Positions 1 through 8,100 of a stretch of 8,411 nucleotides of DNA are shown here, one piece after another. The position numbers and the translations under genes are program-made. Every line of letters begins with the position of its first letter. Position 1 is the first letter of the stretch. The stretch covers positions 1 to 8,411 of the forward strand of contig CAIYWM010000019.1 in NCBI GenBank assembly GCA_903929895.1. Direction: 5' to 3'. The stretch is from an uncultured Alphaproteobacteria bacterium (GTDB lineage Bacteria; Pseudomonadota; Alphaproteobacteria; Reyranellales; Reyranellaceae). A model generated the notes under the pieces. That model was given only the letters and a program-made list of their open reading frames with translations. It made no database searches and was not told the DNA's origin.

Positions 1-1408
<1,408 letters not shown>

Positions 1409-1454
1409 GTCAGGGCGAAACTGCCCGGACCGGGGACCGCGTGCAAGCCGCCGG

Positions 1455-2537
1455 TTACGGCAGGCGAGAGAGGGCGCGCCAGTGCGCTCCCTGCGCGATG
1501 AAAGCCTTTTGATTGGCCAGCGCCGCCGCGAAGTCGGCGTCGCGCTCGGCCAGATCCTTCACCACGATCTCGCTGTTCTTGCGAAAGGCGGCCAGAACGT
1601 CGGGCGACCATTCGCGGACCTCGATGCCGGACGCCTTCAGCTTCTCCAGCGCCACGCCCTGCACGTTGGGCGAGCGGCTGAGCATCCAGGCGATATTCGC
1701 CTGGCACGCGGTCTGTATCTGCGCCCGCAGCGAGGCCGGCAGCGCCGCCCACTTGTCCTTGCGCATCAGGAAGTCGAGCACGGCCGAGGGCTGCTGCCAG
1801 CCCGGCAGATAGTAGGGAAGACCGAGCTTGTCGAAGCCCAGGGCCGCATCCATGGCCGGCGTCGACATCTCGCCGCCATCCACGTTGCCCTGCTGCAGCT
1901 TGTAGAAGAACTCGCCCGGCGGCAGCGGCACGGCAACCGCGCCCAGTCGCGCGATCACCTCGGCCGCCAGCTTGCCGTAGCGCAGCCGCAAGCCTTTGAA
2001 ATCGGCCACGGTGTTCACCTCGCCGCGGAACCAGCCGCCCCCCTTGGGGCCCTGGATGCCGCAGGGGATGCCGGCCACGCCCAGTTTGTCGTAGGCCTCG
2101 CGGTGGATGCGGGAACCGTCACCCTCGAGCATCCAGGAGGCCATGTCCTCCGGGCCGAGACCGAACGGCACGGTGCCGAAGATATTGAAGACCGGCGCCT
2201 TGTTGGCGGCATAGCCTGACCACGTAAACGCGGCCTCGAGGTCGCCGGCGACGATGGCGTCCAGCATGTCGGCCGTCGGCGCCACACGGCCCGGCTCCAG
2301 AATCTTTATGGCAACGGCACCGGCCGTCATGTGCTTCACGGATCGGGTAAAGACCCGCACCCCTTCGCCAGACCCCGGCAGGACCGGACTGAAGGCCGTC
2401 TGCATCTGGATGACACGCGTGGTCGACGGTGCGGCCACGTTCTTGGGGCCCGCCTTGGTGTCCTGGGCGACAGCAACTCCGGTCACCGACAGCAGGGCTG
2501 CGGCGAGTGCAATCAGCTTCATAAAGTTACGGCGCAC
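1455..2537 (-). CDS. TRAP transporter substrate-binding protein, TakP/DctP-like, probable Tat signal
   Basis: Periplasmic solute-binding protein of a tripartite ATP-independent transporter, which delivers an organic acid to a DctQ/DctM permease. It aligns from memory with TakP, the Rhodobacter sphaeroides 2-oxo-acid binder: [20 protein letters not shown] (167-186), the ALGF segment (232-235) and PYYLPGW (241-247) have direct counterparts. I chose the GTG at 2537 (360 residues) because it opens with MRRNFMK, a close match to the twin-arginine consensus, followed by a hydrophobic stretch and an AVA|Q cleavage site near 24/25; TakP also starts with a twin-arginine signal. The ATG at 2522 (355 residues) would give an ordinary Sec signal instead. 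Both starts have weak ribosome-binding sites. No permease genes are in the window. At the expected ligand site the protein has GEMSTPAMD (222-230) where TakP has EWVGPYDD, so the ligand may differ. Family call is firm; substrate is unknown. Confidence 0.9.
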   Translation of the reverse strand: MRRNFMKLIALAAALLSVTGVAVAQDTKAGPKNVAAPSTTRVIQMQTAFSPVLPGSGEGVRVFTRSVKHMTAGAVAIKILEPGRVAPTADMLDAIVAGDLEAAFTWSGYAANKAPVFNIFGTVPFGLGPEDMASWMLEGDGSRIHREAYDKLGVAGIPCGIQGPKGGGWFRGEVNTVADFKGLRLRYGKLAAEVIARLGAVAVPLPPGEFFYKLQQGNVDGGEMSTPAMDAALGFDKLGLPYYLPGWQQPSAVLDFLMRKDKWAALPASLRAQIQTACQANIAWMLSRSPNVQGVALEKLKASGIEVREWSPDVLAAFRKNSEIVVKDLAERDADFAAALANQKAFIAQGAHWRALSRLP

Positions 2538-2646
2538 GACCGACCATCCGTCGCCCGGCTCCCCCAAGCTCCCCGGACCGCTTTTGCGGCCTTCACACCA
2601 CATGATGTTCGCACGCGGCGTGCCCGGGAACAAGCGAAAGGCGGGC
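2538..2646 (-). other. 109-nt intergenic region before the TRAP binding-protein gene, with three small inverted repeats
   Basis: This is the widest gap inside the leftward block. In transcription order it holds GCCCG/CGGGC arms (2646-2642 and 2626-2622, 15-nt loop), a near-symmetric GCACG-CCG-CGTGC (2623-2611), and a 6-bp stem with an AAAA loop (2591-2576, one G-U pair in RNA). None is followed by a U-run, so I do not call an intrinsic terminator. The region could hold a separate promoter, an operator, or an mRNA-stabilising hairpin that sets TRAP protein level apart from the genes upstream. I see no convincing -35/-10 pair. Confidence 0.35.
2611..2623. repeat. 13-bp hyphenated palindrome upstream of the TRAP gene
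   Basis: gcacg-cgg-cgtgc: perfect 5-bp arms around a 3-bp centre, in non-coding DNA about 75 nt upstream of the GTG start. It has the size and symmetry of a half-operator for a dimeric regulator, but short GC-rich palindromes are common at this base composition. Confidence 0.3.
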
Positions 2647-3783
2647 CTACAAGGCTGCCAGCCCACGGCCGATCAGGATACGCTGCACGTCGCTGGTGCC
2701 CTCGTAGATCTGGCAGACGCGGACGTCCCTCCAGATCTTCTCCACCAGATAGTCGGAAACGTACCCGTAACCGCCATGGATCTGAATTGCGGCCGAGCAG
2801 ACTTCCTCGGCCATTTCGGAGGCATATAGCTTCGCCATTGCGGCCTCGGTGAGGCATGGCTGACCGGCGTCGCGCAAGGTTGCCGCGTGCAGCACCATCT
2901 GCCGGGCGACCGTCACCTTGGTCGCCATGTCGGCGAGCCGGAACAGCACCGCCTGATGGTTGGCGATCTTGGTCCCGAACGCCTCGCGCTCCTGCGCGTA
3001 GCTGCGCGCCGCCTCGAAGGCTGCCCGCGCCATGCCCACCGACTGCGCGGCAATGCCGATGCGTCCGACCGAAAGATTGGCCAACGCCACCCGATAGCCC
3101 TCGCCCTCGGCCCCGAGCATGGCGTCGGCGCCGACGGCACAGTCCTCGAACGCGATCTGGCAGGTGTCGGACGACTTCTGGCCGAGCTTCTTCTCGACCG
3201 AGGCGACCCGGTAGCCCGGCGTGTCGGTCGGCACGATGAAGCAGGAAATGCCGCGCTTGGCCGACGAAGGATCGGTGACCGCGAAGACCAGCGCCATGTC
3301 GGCGCTGCGGCCCGAGGTGATGAACTGCTTCACGCCGTTCAACACCCAGCCGTTACCCCGCCGTTCGGCGCGTGTCTTGAGGTTCGAGGCGTCGGAACCC
3401 GCATGCGGCTCGGTCAGGCAGAAGGCGCCCAGCATCTCGCCGCGCGCGAGCGGCTTCAGCCACCTCTCCTTCTGCTCGTCCGACCCGTAGGCCAGCAGCG
3501 CGGCGCAGTCGGGCGAGTTATTGACGCTCATCACCGTCGACAGACCGCCGTCCGCGGCCGCGATCTCCTCCAGCGCCAGCACGTAGGACACCATGTCGGC
3601 GCCGGCGCCGCCCCACTCCGGAGGAACCGTCATGCCCATGAAGCCGAGACGGCCCATTTCGGCCAGCAGCGACCGGGGAATCTCGCCGGCGGCTTCCCAC
3701 GCCCGCACATGCGGCAGCACCTGCTCCTGCGCGAAGGCGCGGGCGGTGTCGCGGATGAGCGTCTGTTCCTCGTTGAGCAGCAT
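2647..3783 (-). CDS. Acyl-CoA dehydrogenase, short-chain (butyryl-CoA) type
   Basis: FAD-dependent enzyme that introduces a 2,3 double bond into an acyl-CoA and passes electrons to electron-transfer flavoprotein. The start is the ATG at 3783 (MLLNEEQTLIRDTAR), giving 378 residues, normal for the family; the longer open frame upstream overlaps the SDR gene and lacks family similarity. Signatures: FCLTEPHAGSD (121-131), the FAD/substrate region KQFITSG (152-158), EREAFGTKIANHQAV (265-279), QIHGGYGYVSDY (334-345) and CQIYEGTSDVQR (357-368). The probable catalytic base is Glu361 in YEGTS, with Gly240 in the SVGRIGIAAQ segment. That pairing is seen in butyryl-CoA dehydrogenases; isovaleryl-CoA dehydrogenase carries its base at the position of Gly240 and lacks the YEGTS glutamate. 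It may therefore act on butyryl- or 2-methyl-branched acyl-CoA. It begins 2 nt after the SDR stop with no clear Shine-Dalgarno, suggesting translational coupling. Confidence 0.93.
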   Translation of the reverse strand: MLLNEEQTLIRDTARAFAQEQVLPHVRAWEAAGEIPRSLLAEMGRLGFMGMTVPPEWGGAGADMVSYVLALEEIAAADGGLSTVMSVNNSPDCAALLAYGSDEQKERWLKPLARGEMLGAFCLTEPHAGSDASNLKTRAERRGNGWVLNGVKQFITSGRSADMALVFAVTDPSSAKRGISCFIVPTDTPGYRVASVEKKLGQKSSDTCQIAFEDCAVGADAMLGAEGEGYRVALANLSVGRIGIAAQSVGMARAAFEAARSYAQEREAFGTKIANHQAVLFRLADMATKVTVARQMVLHAATLRDAGQPCLTEAAMAKLYASEMAEEVCSAAIQIHGGYGYVSDYLVEKIWRDVRVCQIYEGTSDVQRILIGRGLAAL

Positions 3784-3785
3784 GG

Positions 3786-4457
3786 CTACCAGGGAAGCTC
3801 GGTGCCGTCGTAGTTGAGGAAACGGCCATTGTCGGCGGGCTTCAGCCCGTCGATCACTTTCACCATCGAAGGCACGCTCTGGGCGATGGTGAGCGTCGCG
3901 GCCTTGCCGCCCATGTCGGTCTGCACCCAACCCGGATGCAGCACGACGCAGATCAGGCCCTTGGCGGCCGTGTCCTTCGACAGGCTCTGCCATTCCATGT
4001 TGAGCGCCGTCTTGCTGGCGCGATAGGCGTAACGTGCGCCGTCATTGTGCGTGATGCTGCCCAGGCGGCTGGAAATCGCGATCAGCTTGCGATCCTTCGA
4101 GGCCGCCACCTGCTCGACGAAGGCCTCGGCCATCATCAGCGGCGCCAAAGCATTCACTTCGAACGTGTCGCGCCACACCTTGGGGTCGATGCGGCCGAGT
4201 TCTCCCGCCTCGCTGCCCGAGACGCCGGCATTGCAGACCAGCACGTCGATCGCCTCGCCCTTCAGCTCCGACGCCAGCGCCTTGACGGCCCCGTAGTCGG
4301 TGACTTCGAGCTTGTGGAGATGGATGTCGCCCGCGACCTCCTTCAACGACTCGGGCGAGCGGGCACAGGCGTGAACCTTCCAGCCCTTGGCGGCGTACTG
4401 CTTCACGAAGTCGAGACCGAGGCCGCGCGCGGCGCCGGTGATCAGGACGGTGCTCAT
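3786..4457 (-). CDS. Short-chain dehydrogenase/reductase, C-factor (CsgA)/sniffer-like
   Basis: NAD(P)-dependent oxidoreductase of the classical SDR fold, 223 residues, cytosolic. Visible are the nucleotide-binding TGAARGLG (7-14), NAG at 76-78, Asn102 in VNALAP, Ser129/Ser130 in AISSRLGS, the catalytic Tyr145-x3-Lys149 in YRASK, and the PGWVQTDMGG loop (175-184). The set is complete, so the enzyme should be active. The short length and the ending FLNYDGTELPW resemble the C-factor/sniffer-type carbonyl reductases; the substrate cannot be told from sequence. The ATG at 4457 has an AAGGAG ribosome-binding site 6 nt upstream. It lies 31 nt after smpB and 2 nt before the acyl-CoA dehydrogenase, so it is probably the first gene of the catabolic part of the leftward transcript. 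A link with the acyl-CoA enzymes is inferred from position only. Confidence 0.93.
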   Translation of the reverse strand: MSTVLITGAARGLGLDFVKQYAAKGWKVHACARSPESLKEVAGDIHLHKLEVTDYGAVKALASELKGEAIDVLVCNAGVSGSEAGELGRIDPKVWRDTFEVNALAPLMMAEAFVEQVAASKDRKLIAISSRLGSITHNDGARYAYRASKTALNMEWQSLSKDTAAKGLICVVLHPGWVQTDMGGKAATLTIAQSVPSMVKVIDGLKPADNGRFLNYDGTELPW

Positions 4458-4463
4458 CGGGTA

Positions 4464-4469
4464 CTCCTT
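4464..4469 (-). promoter_or_regulatory. Ribosome-binding site of the SDR gene
   Basis: AAGGAG on the minus strand, 6 nt before the ATG at 4457, in the 31-nt gap after smpB. It is the strongest internal ribosome-binding site of the leftward block, so the SDR has its own efficient initiation even if it shares a transcript with smpB. Confidence 0.75.
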
Positions 4470-4488
4470 CGAGACATGCGGCGGTGCG

Positions 4489-4962
4489 TCAGCGACGGGA
4501 CGACATCATGCGGGAGCGCTGGCGCTGCCAGTCGCGATCCTTGATCGACTGGCGCTTGTCGTGCGCCTGCTTGCCGGTGGCCAGCGCGATCTCGATCTTG
4601 GCGCGGCCGCGCGGATTGAAATAGACCTGCAGCGGCACGACGGTGCGGCCCTCGCGCTGGATGGCGCCGATCAGCTTGTTGATCTGACCGCGATGCAGCA
4701 GCAGCTTGCGCGCCCGGCGCGGCTCGTGGTTGTTGCGATTGCCCGAGGCGTAGATCGGGATGTTGGCATTGACCAGCCAGGCCTCGCCACCCTCCTCCGT
4801 CACATAGGATTCGGCGATCGTGCTGCGCCCGCCGCGCAACGACTTGACCTCGGTGCCGGTCAGCGCAAGCCCGGCCTCGAAGGTCTCCTCGATGAAGTAA
4901 TTGTGCCGCGCCTTGCGGTTCTGGGCCACAACGGTGCGGTCCAGTTCCGGTTTATTGGCCAC
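4489..4962 (-). CDS. smpB: SsrA-binding protein SmpB
   Basis: Partner of tmRNA in trans-translation: it binds tmRNA and brings it to ribosomes stalled on broken messages. 157 residues, the usual length. The OB-fold core shows [14 protein letters not shown] (18-31), [12 protein letters not shown] (35-46), [17 protein letters not shown] (78-94) and [23 protein letters not shown] (109-131, key residues Y114, G119, K122). The basic C-terminal tail has [12 protein letters not shown] (134-145), which in the family becomes ordered in the empty mRNA channel. The start codon is GTG (4962), with only a weak CGAG-type ribosome-binding site before it. It lies 31 nt downstream of dapA, so the two are probably co-transcribed, an arrangement I associate with alphaproteobacteria. 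The tmRNA gene itself is not in the window. Confidence 0.97.
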   Translation of the reverse strand: MANKPELDRTVVAQNRKARHNYFIEETFEAGLALTGTEVKSLRGGRSTIAESYVTEEGGEAWLVNANIPIYASGNRNNHEPRRARKLLLHRGQINKLIGAIQREGRTVVPLQVYFNPRGRAKIEIALATGKQAHDKRQSIKDRDWQRQRSRMMSSRR

Positions 4963-4993
4963 AGGACACTCGTGAGTTGGAAGAACCCGGTTT

Positions 4994-5872
4994 CTAGTTG
5001 ATCAAGCCGGCGTGGACCATGGCCTCGTGCACGGCCTTCCTGCTGCTCTCGGCGATCGGCACCATCGGCAGGCGCATCTCGGCGCTGCACTGGCCGATCA
5101 GCTCGGCCGCGTACTTCACCGGGCCGGGACTGGTCTCGCAGAACATCGCCTTGTGCAGGGGCATCAACCGGTCCTGCAGCTCGAACGCCTTGTCGAGGTC
5201 GCGCTTCTTCCACGCATCGTGCATGTCGCCGCACAGGCGCGGCGCCACGTTGGCCGTCACCGAGATGCAGCCATCGCCGCCCTGCGCCAGGAAGCCGAGC
5301 GCGCTCGCATCCTCGCCCGAGAGCTGGACGAAGCCCTTCTTCGCCTTGAGCCGGGTCAGCGTGGGGCGCGCCATGTCGTAGCTCGCATCCTTGATGCCGA
5401 CGATGTTCCTGACCTGCGACAGCCGGATCACCGTCTCGACCTGCATGTCGCCGCCGGTGCGCGGCGGCACGTTGTAGAGCAGGATGGGGATGTCGACGGC
5501 TTCGGCCACTGCCTTGAAATGCTGGAACAGGCCTTCCTGGGTCGGCTTGTTGTAGTAGGGCACAACCAGCATGGCGGCGTCCGCGCCGGCCTTCTTGGCG
5601 TGCTGCGTCAGTTCGATCGCCTCGGCGGTCGAATTCGAGCCGGTGCCGGCGATCACCGGCACGCCCGAACCCCTGGCCGTGCCGATGCAGATATCGATGA
5701 CGCGCTTGTGCTCTTCCATCGAGAGGGTCGGCGATTCACCGGTGGTGCCGCACGGGACCAGCCCGTCGGTGCCTTCCTTGATCTGCCAGGCCACGAACTT
5801 CTCGAATCCCTTCTCGTCCACCGATCCGTTCTTGAACGGTGTAATCAGCGCAACGAGCGATCCGGTGAACAT
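4994..5872 (-). CDS. dapA: 4-hydroxy-tetrahydrodipicolinate synthase
   Basis: Condenses pyruvate with aspartate semialdehyde, the first committed step of diaminopimelate/lysine synthesis, in the cytosol. 292 residues, the same length as the E. coli enzyme, and the active-site residues fall at the same numbers: Thr43/Thr44 in [10 protein letters not shown], Tyr107 in PYYNKP, Tyr133 in YNVPPRTGG, Arg138, and the Schiff-base Lys161 in GIKDAS. The start chosen is the ATG at 5872 ([13 protein letters not shown]), which has GGAGG 6 nt upstream; an in-frame ATG at 5899 would add nine residues and swallow the ribosome-binding site. It is the first gene of the leftward block and is preceded by a plausible promoter (5903-5931). 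No attenuator or riboswitch is evident in the short leader. Confidence 0.97.
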   Translation of the reverse strand: MFTGSLVALITPFKNGSVDEKGFEKFVAWQIKEGTDGLVPCGTTGESPTLSMEEHKRVIDICIGTARGSGVPVIAGTGSNSTAEAIELTQHAKKAGADAAMLVVPYYNKPTQEGLFQHFKAVAEAVDIPILLYNVPPRTGGDMQVETVIRLSQVRNIVGIKDASYDMARPTLTRLKAKKGFVQLSGEDASALGFLAQGGDGCISVTANVAPRLCGDMHDAWKKRDLDKAFELQDRLMPLHKAMFCETSPGPVKYAAELIGQCSAEMRLPMVPIAESSRKAVHEAMVHAGLIN

Positions 5873-5878
5873 GGCTTT

Positions 5879-5883
5879 CCTCC
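5879..5883 (-). promoter_or_regulatory. dapA ribosome-binding site
   Basis: GGAGG on the minus strand, 6 nt before the ATG at 5872. It decides the start: the in-frame ATG at 5899 lies upstream of this site. Confidence 0.8.
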
Positions 5884-5902
5884 GATTTTTCCTTAACAAT
5901 TC

Positions 5903-5931
5903 ACTCTAGGCCGCAGGGTTTGGCGCTGCAA
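5903..5931 (-). promoter_or_regulatory. Candidate sigma70-type promoter for dapA-smpB and downstream genes
   Basis: Read on the minus strand: TTGCAG (5931-5926), a 17-nt spacer, then TAGAGT (5908-5903). Transcription would begin near 5896, giving a leader of about 24 nt that contains the dapA ribosome-binding site. The -10 matches 4 of 6 consensus bases and the -35 keeps the TTG. Reasonable position and spacing, but by-eye only. Confidence 0.4.
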
Positions 5932-5947
5932 GGTGAGCAACTTGCCA

Positions 5948-5976
5948 TTGTGATGCCGTAACTCCCTGCCTACGAT
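5948..5976 (+). promoter_or_regulatory. Candidate promoter for slt-trxC
   Basis: TTGTGA (5948-5953), a 17-nt spacer, then TACGAT (5971-5976). Each hexamer matches 4 of 6 consensus bases. The expected start of transcription falls at about 5983-5984, on or beside the GTG start codon, which would make the message leaderless and fits the lack of a Shine-Dalgarno sequence. Confidence 0.35.
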
Positions 5977-5983
5977 TCCTGGC

Positions 5984-8077
5984 GTGAAACACAGGAAATC
6001 CCCCCTCATCTTGTTGGCCGCCCTGCTGGCCGCGGCCCCTGCCCTGGCCCAGCCGGCCGGACCGACGACCGGCGTGCGACGCCTGCCCGGCGACGTCGAG
6101 AAGCCGAGCCCTCCCCCCTCGACGGCGCCGTCCTCCGCATCACCCGTGCAGGGGAGTGCGCCGCCGCCGGCTGCCGCGCCGTCCGCCCAGGCCGTGGCCG
6201 CCAATCCGCTCAACGCGGCGGAGATTGCCGCCTTCACGGCGGCCCTCAAAGCGATCGACGACAGCCGCTGGGCAGACGCGCGGGCAGCCGTCGCCAACTT
6301 CCGCAATACGCTGCTCGACCGCTACGTCGCCTGGAGCATCCTGCGGGCCGCGCCCAGGACCGAGGCGAGCTTCGCCGCGACCTGGCGCTTCCTGCGCGAG
6401 CAGCCCGACTGGCCCGAGCCCGAGGTACTGCGTCGCCAGGCCGAAGAGCGGATCGGCCCCGAGACGCCGGCCGCCGAAGTCGTCCGCTACTTCACGGCCT
6501 TTCCGCCCCTCACCAGCACCGGCCACATGCGCCGGCTCGAGGCGGCCAGCACGGCCGCGCCCAACGACGTCGCCCGTTTCGCCCGCGACACCTGGCAGAA
6601 CGCCACGCTGCGCAATTCCGACGAGAACGATTTCCTCAATCGGTATGCCCAGCTCCTGACCGGCCCCGACCAGGTCGCCCGCTTCGACCGCATCCTGCGC
6701 GAAGGCCGCCACCAGGTGGCGCGCGACCTCGTGCCGAAACTGCCGCCCGACTATCAGCCCGTCGCCAATGCCCGCCTCGCCATGGCGACCCGCGCGGCCG
6801 ATACGGCCACGCTCCTGCGCGCCCTGCCGCCGGCGCGGCTCAACGACCCCACGCTCCGCTTCGAGCGGATGCAGTGGATCCGCCGGACCGGCACGCTGGA
6901 CGAGGCAAAGGCGGCGCTGGCCGGCCCGATTCCCAACCAGACCGATGCCTGGTGGAACGAGCGCAATCTGGTGGTGCGGGCGCTGCTGGATGCCGATCGT
7001 CCGGCCGACGCCTATGCCGTCGCGACCGGGCACGGGCTCACCAAGGGCGTTTCCTTCGCCGAGGGGGAGTTCCTCGCGGGGTGGATCGCGCTCCGCCAGC
7101 TCAAGAAGCCGGCCGTCGCGCTGAAGCATTTCTCCACGCTGTACGATGGCGTCTCGACCGACATCTCGAAGAGCCGCGGCGCCTACTGGCTTGCCCGCAC
7201 TTATGAGGCCGCCAACCAGACCAAGGACGCCAGCGACTGGTATGCGCGGGCGGCCGGCTACGGCCAGACCTTCTATGGCCAGCTTGCGGCCAGGAAGCTT
7301 CAGGGCGTGAGCCCGAAGTTGCCGGTCGATCCCGTGCCCACCGCTGCCGACAAGCAGGCGCTGGCCGGCCGCGAACTCGCGGCGATGGCGCGGTATCTCG
7401 GCCAGGTCGCGGAGTACGACCGCGCCCGCCCGTTCCTTCTGCGCCTCGCGCGCTCGGTCACGTCGCCGGGCGAAGTGGCGCTGCTGGCGCAGCTCTCTCT
7501 GGACCTGAAGCGTCCCGACGTCGGGCTCACGGTCGCCCGCCGCGGGGCGGAGAATGGCGTGGTGCTGTTCGACGCGGCCTTCCCCATCGTCGATCTCGGC
7601 GCCACCGGGTCGATCGAGCGCGCGCTCGCGCTGGCGCTCGCCAAGCAGGAGAGCTCGTTCAACGCCGGCGCCGTGTCGACCTCCAATGCACTCGGCCTGA
7701 TGCAGCTCCTGCCGACGACGGCGCGCGACGTGGCGGGGCGGCTGAAAGTACCCTTCATCGAGAGCAAGCTGACCCGCGATCCTGCCTACAACGTGCAGCT
7801 CGGCAGCCAGTATCTCGCCGAGATGCTGCAGCGCTTCGGAGGCTCCTACGAGCTGGCGCTGGCCGCCTACAATGCCGGGCCCAACAGGGTCGCGCGCTGG
7901 ATCGAGGCGGGCGGCGACCCGCGCACCGCCAGGATCGACATGGTCGACTGGATCGAGATGATGCCGTTCCGCGAGACGCGCAACTACGTCCAGCGCATCA
8001 TGGAGGCGGTCACAGTCTACCGCAGCCGCCTCTCCGGCCCCTTCCAGACCGTACCGCCCGCGGTGGGCCGGTCGTAG
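5984..8077 (+). CDS. slt: Soluble lytic murein transglycosylase, Slt70-type
   Basis: Periplasmic enzyme that cleaves the MurNAc-GlcNAc bond of peptidoglycan, leaving a 1,6-anhydro end. 697 residues from the GTG at 5984. A signal peptide (MKHRK, then a hydrophobic run to an ALA|Q site at 22/23) lacks a lipobox cysteine, so the mature protein should be soluble. Residues about 41-66 are a Pro/Ala/Ser-rich linker. About 75-530 form an alpha-helical, TPR-like superhelix, with repeat-like helices such as GAYWLARTYEAANQTKDASD. The C-terminal catalytic domain has the acid Glu556 in KQESSF, SNALGLMQLLP (567-577), LAAYNAGPNRVA (626-637) and FRETRNYVQR (662-671), all standard. It is longer than E. coli Slt70 (645 residues), mostly because of the linker. 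No Shine-Dalgarno is visible; see the promoter entry for a possible leaderless start. trxC follows after 23 nt. Confidence 0.95.
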   Translation: MKHRKSPLILLAALLAAAPALAQPAGPTTGVRRLPGDVEKPSPPPSTAPSSASPVQGSAPPPAAAPSAQAVAANPLNAAEIAAFTAALKAIDDSRWADARAAVANFRNTLLDRYVAWSILRAAPRTEASFAATWRFLREQPDWPEPEVLRRQAEERIGPETPAAEVVRYFTAFPPLTSTGHMRRLEAASTAAPNDVARFARDTWQNATLRNSDENDFLNRYAQLLTGPDQVARFDRILREGRHQVARDLVPKLPPDYQPVANARLAMATRAADTATLLRALPPARLNDPTLRFERMQWIRRTGTLDEAKAALAGPIPNQTDAWWNERNLVVRALLDADRPADAYAVATGHGLTKGVSFAEGEFLAGWIALRQLKKPAVALKHFSTLYDGVSTDISKSRGAYWLARTYEAANQTKDASDWYARAAGYGQTFYGQLAARKLQGVSPKLPVDPVPTAADKQALAGRELAAMARYLGQVAEYDRARPFLLRLARSVTSPGEVALLAQLSLDLKRPDVGLTVARRGAENGVVLFDAAFPIVDLGATGSIERALALALAKQESSFNAGAVSTSNALGLMQLLPTTARDVAGRLKVPFIESKLTRDPAYNVQLGSQYLAEMLQRFGGSYELALAAYNAGPNRVARWIEAGGDPRTARIDMVDWIEMMPFRETRNYVQRIMEAVTVYRSRLSGPFQTVPPAVGRS

Positions 8078-8090
8078 CGCCAAATACTCC

Positions 8091-8094
8091 GAGG
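8091..8094 (+). promoter_or_regulatory. trxC ribosome-binding site
   Basis: GAGG, 6 nt before the ATG at 8101, in the 23-nt gap after slt. It fixes the trxC start. Confidence 0.7.
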
Positions 8095-8100
8095 TACGCC

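Noticed and set aside
1409..1454. Short GGGC/GCCC stem just before the mccB start as a riboswitch or terminator
   Set aside because: Four base pairs in a 46-nt GC-rich gap is expected by chance, and no U-run follows.
2576..2591. Hairpin as an intrinsic terminator after the acyl-CoA dehydrogenase
   Set aside because: The stem is short and is followed by CCGGGG rather than a U-run in the direction of transcription.
2538..2666. N-terminal extension of the TRAP protein to position 2666
   Set aside because: It would place about 43 residues before the signal peptide and overlap the acyl-CoA dehydrogenase stop; not compatible with export.
2887..3813. 308-codon plus-strand open frame over the acyl-CoA dehydrogenase
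   Set aside because: Shadow of a gene with intact catalytic motifs on the other strand; no ribosome-binding site or domain seen.
3784..3993. N-terminal extension of the acyl-CoA dehydrogenase to an upstream in-frame start
   Set aside because: The extra 70 residues overlap the SDR coding sequence, are Arg-rich and lack family similarity; the ATG at 3783 matches the usual family N-terminus.
5012..5896. 294-codon plus-strand open frame over dapA
   Set aside because: Complements the dapA reading frame almost end to end and has no independent support.
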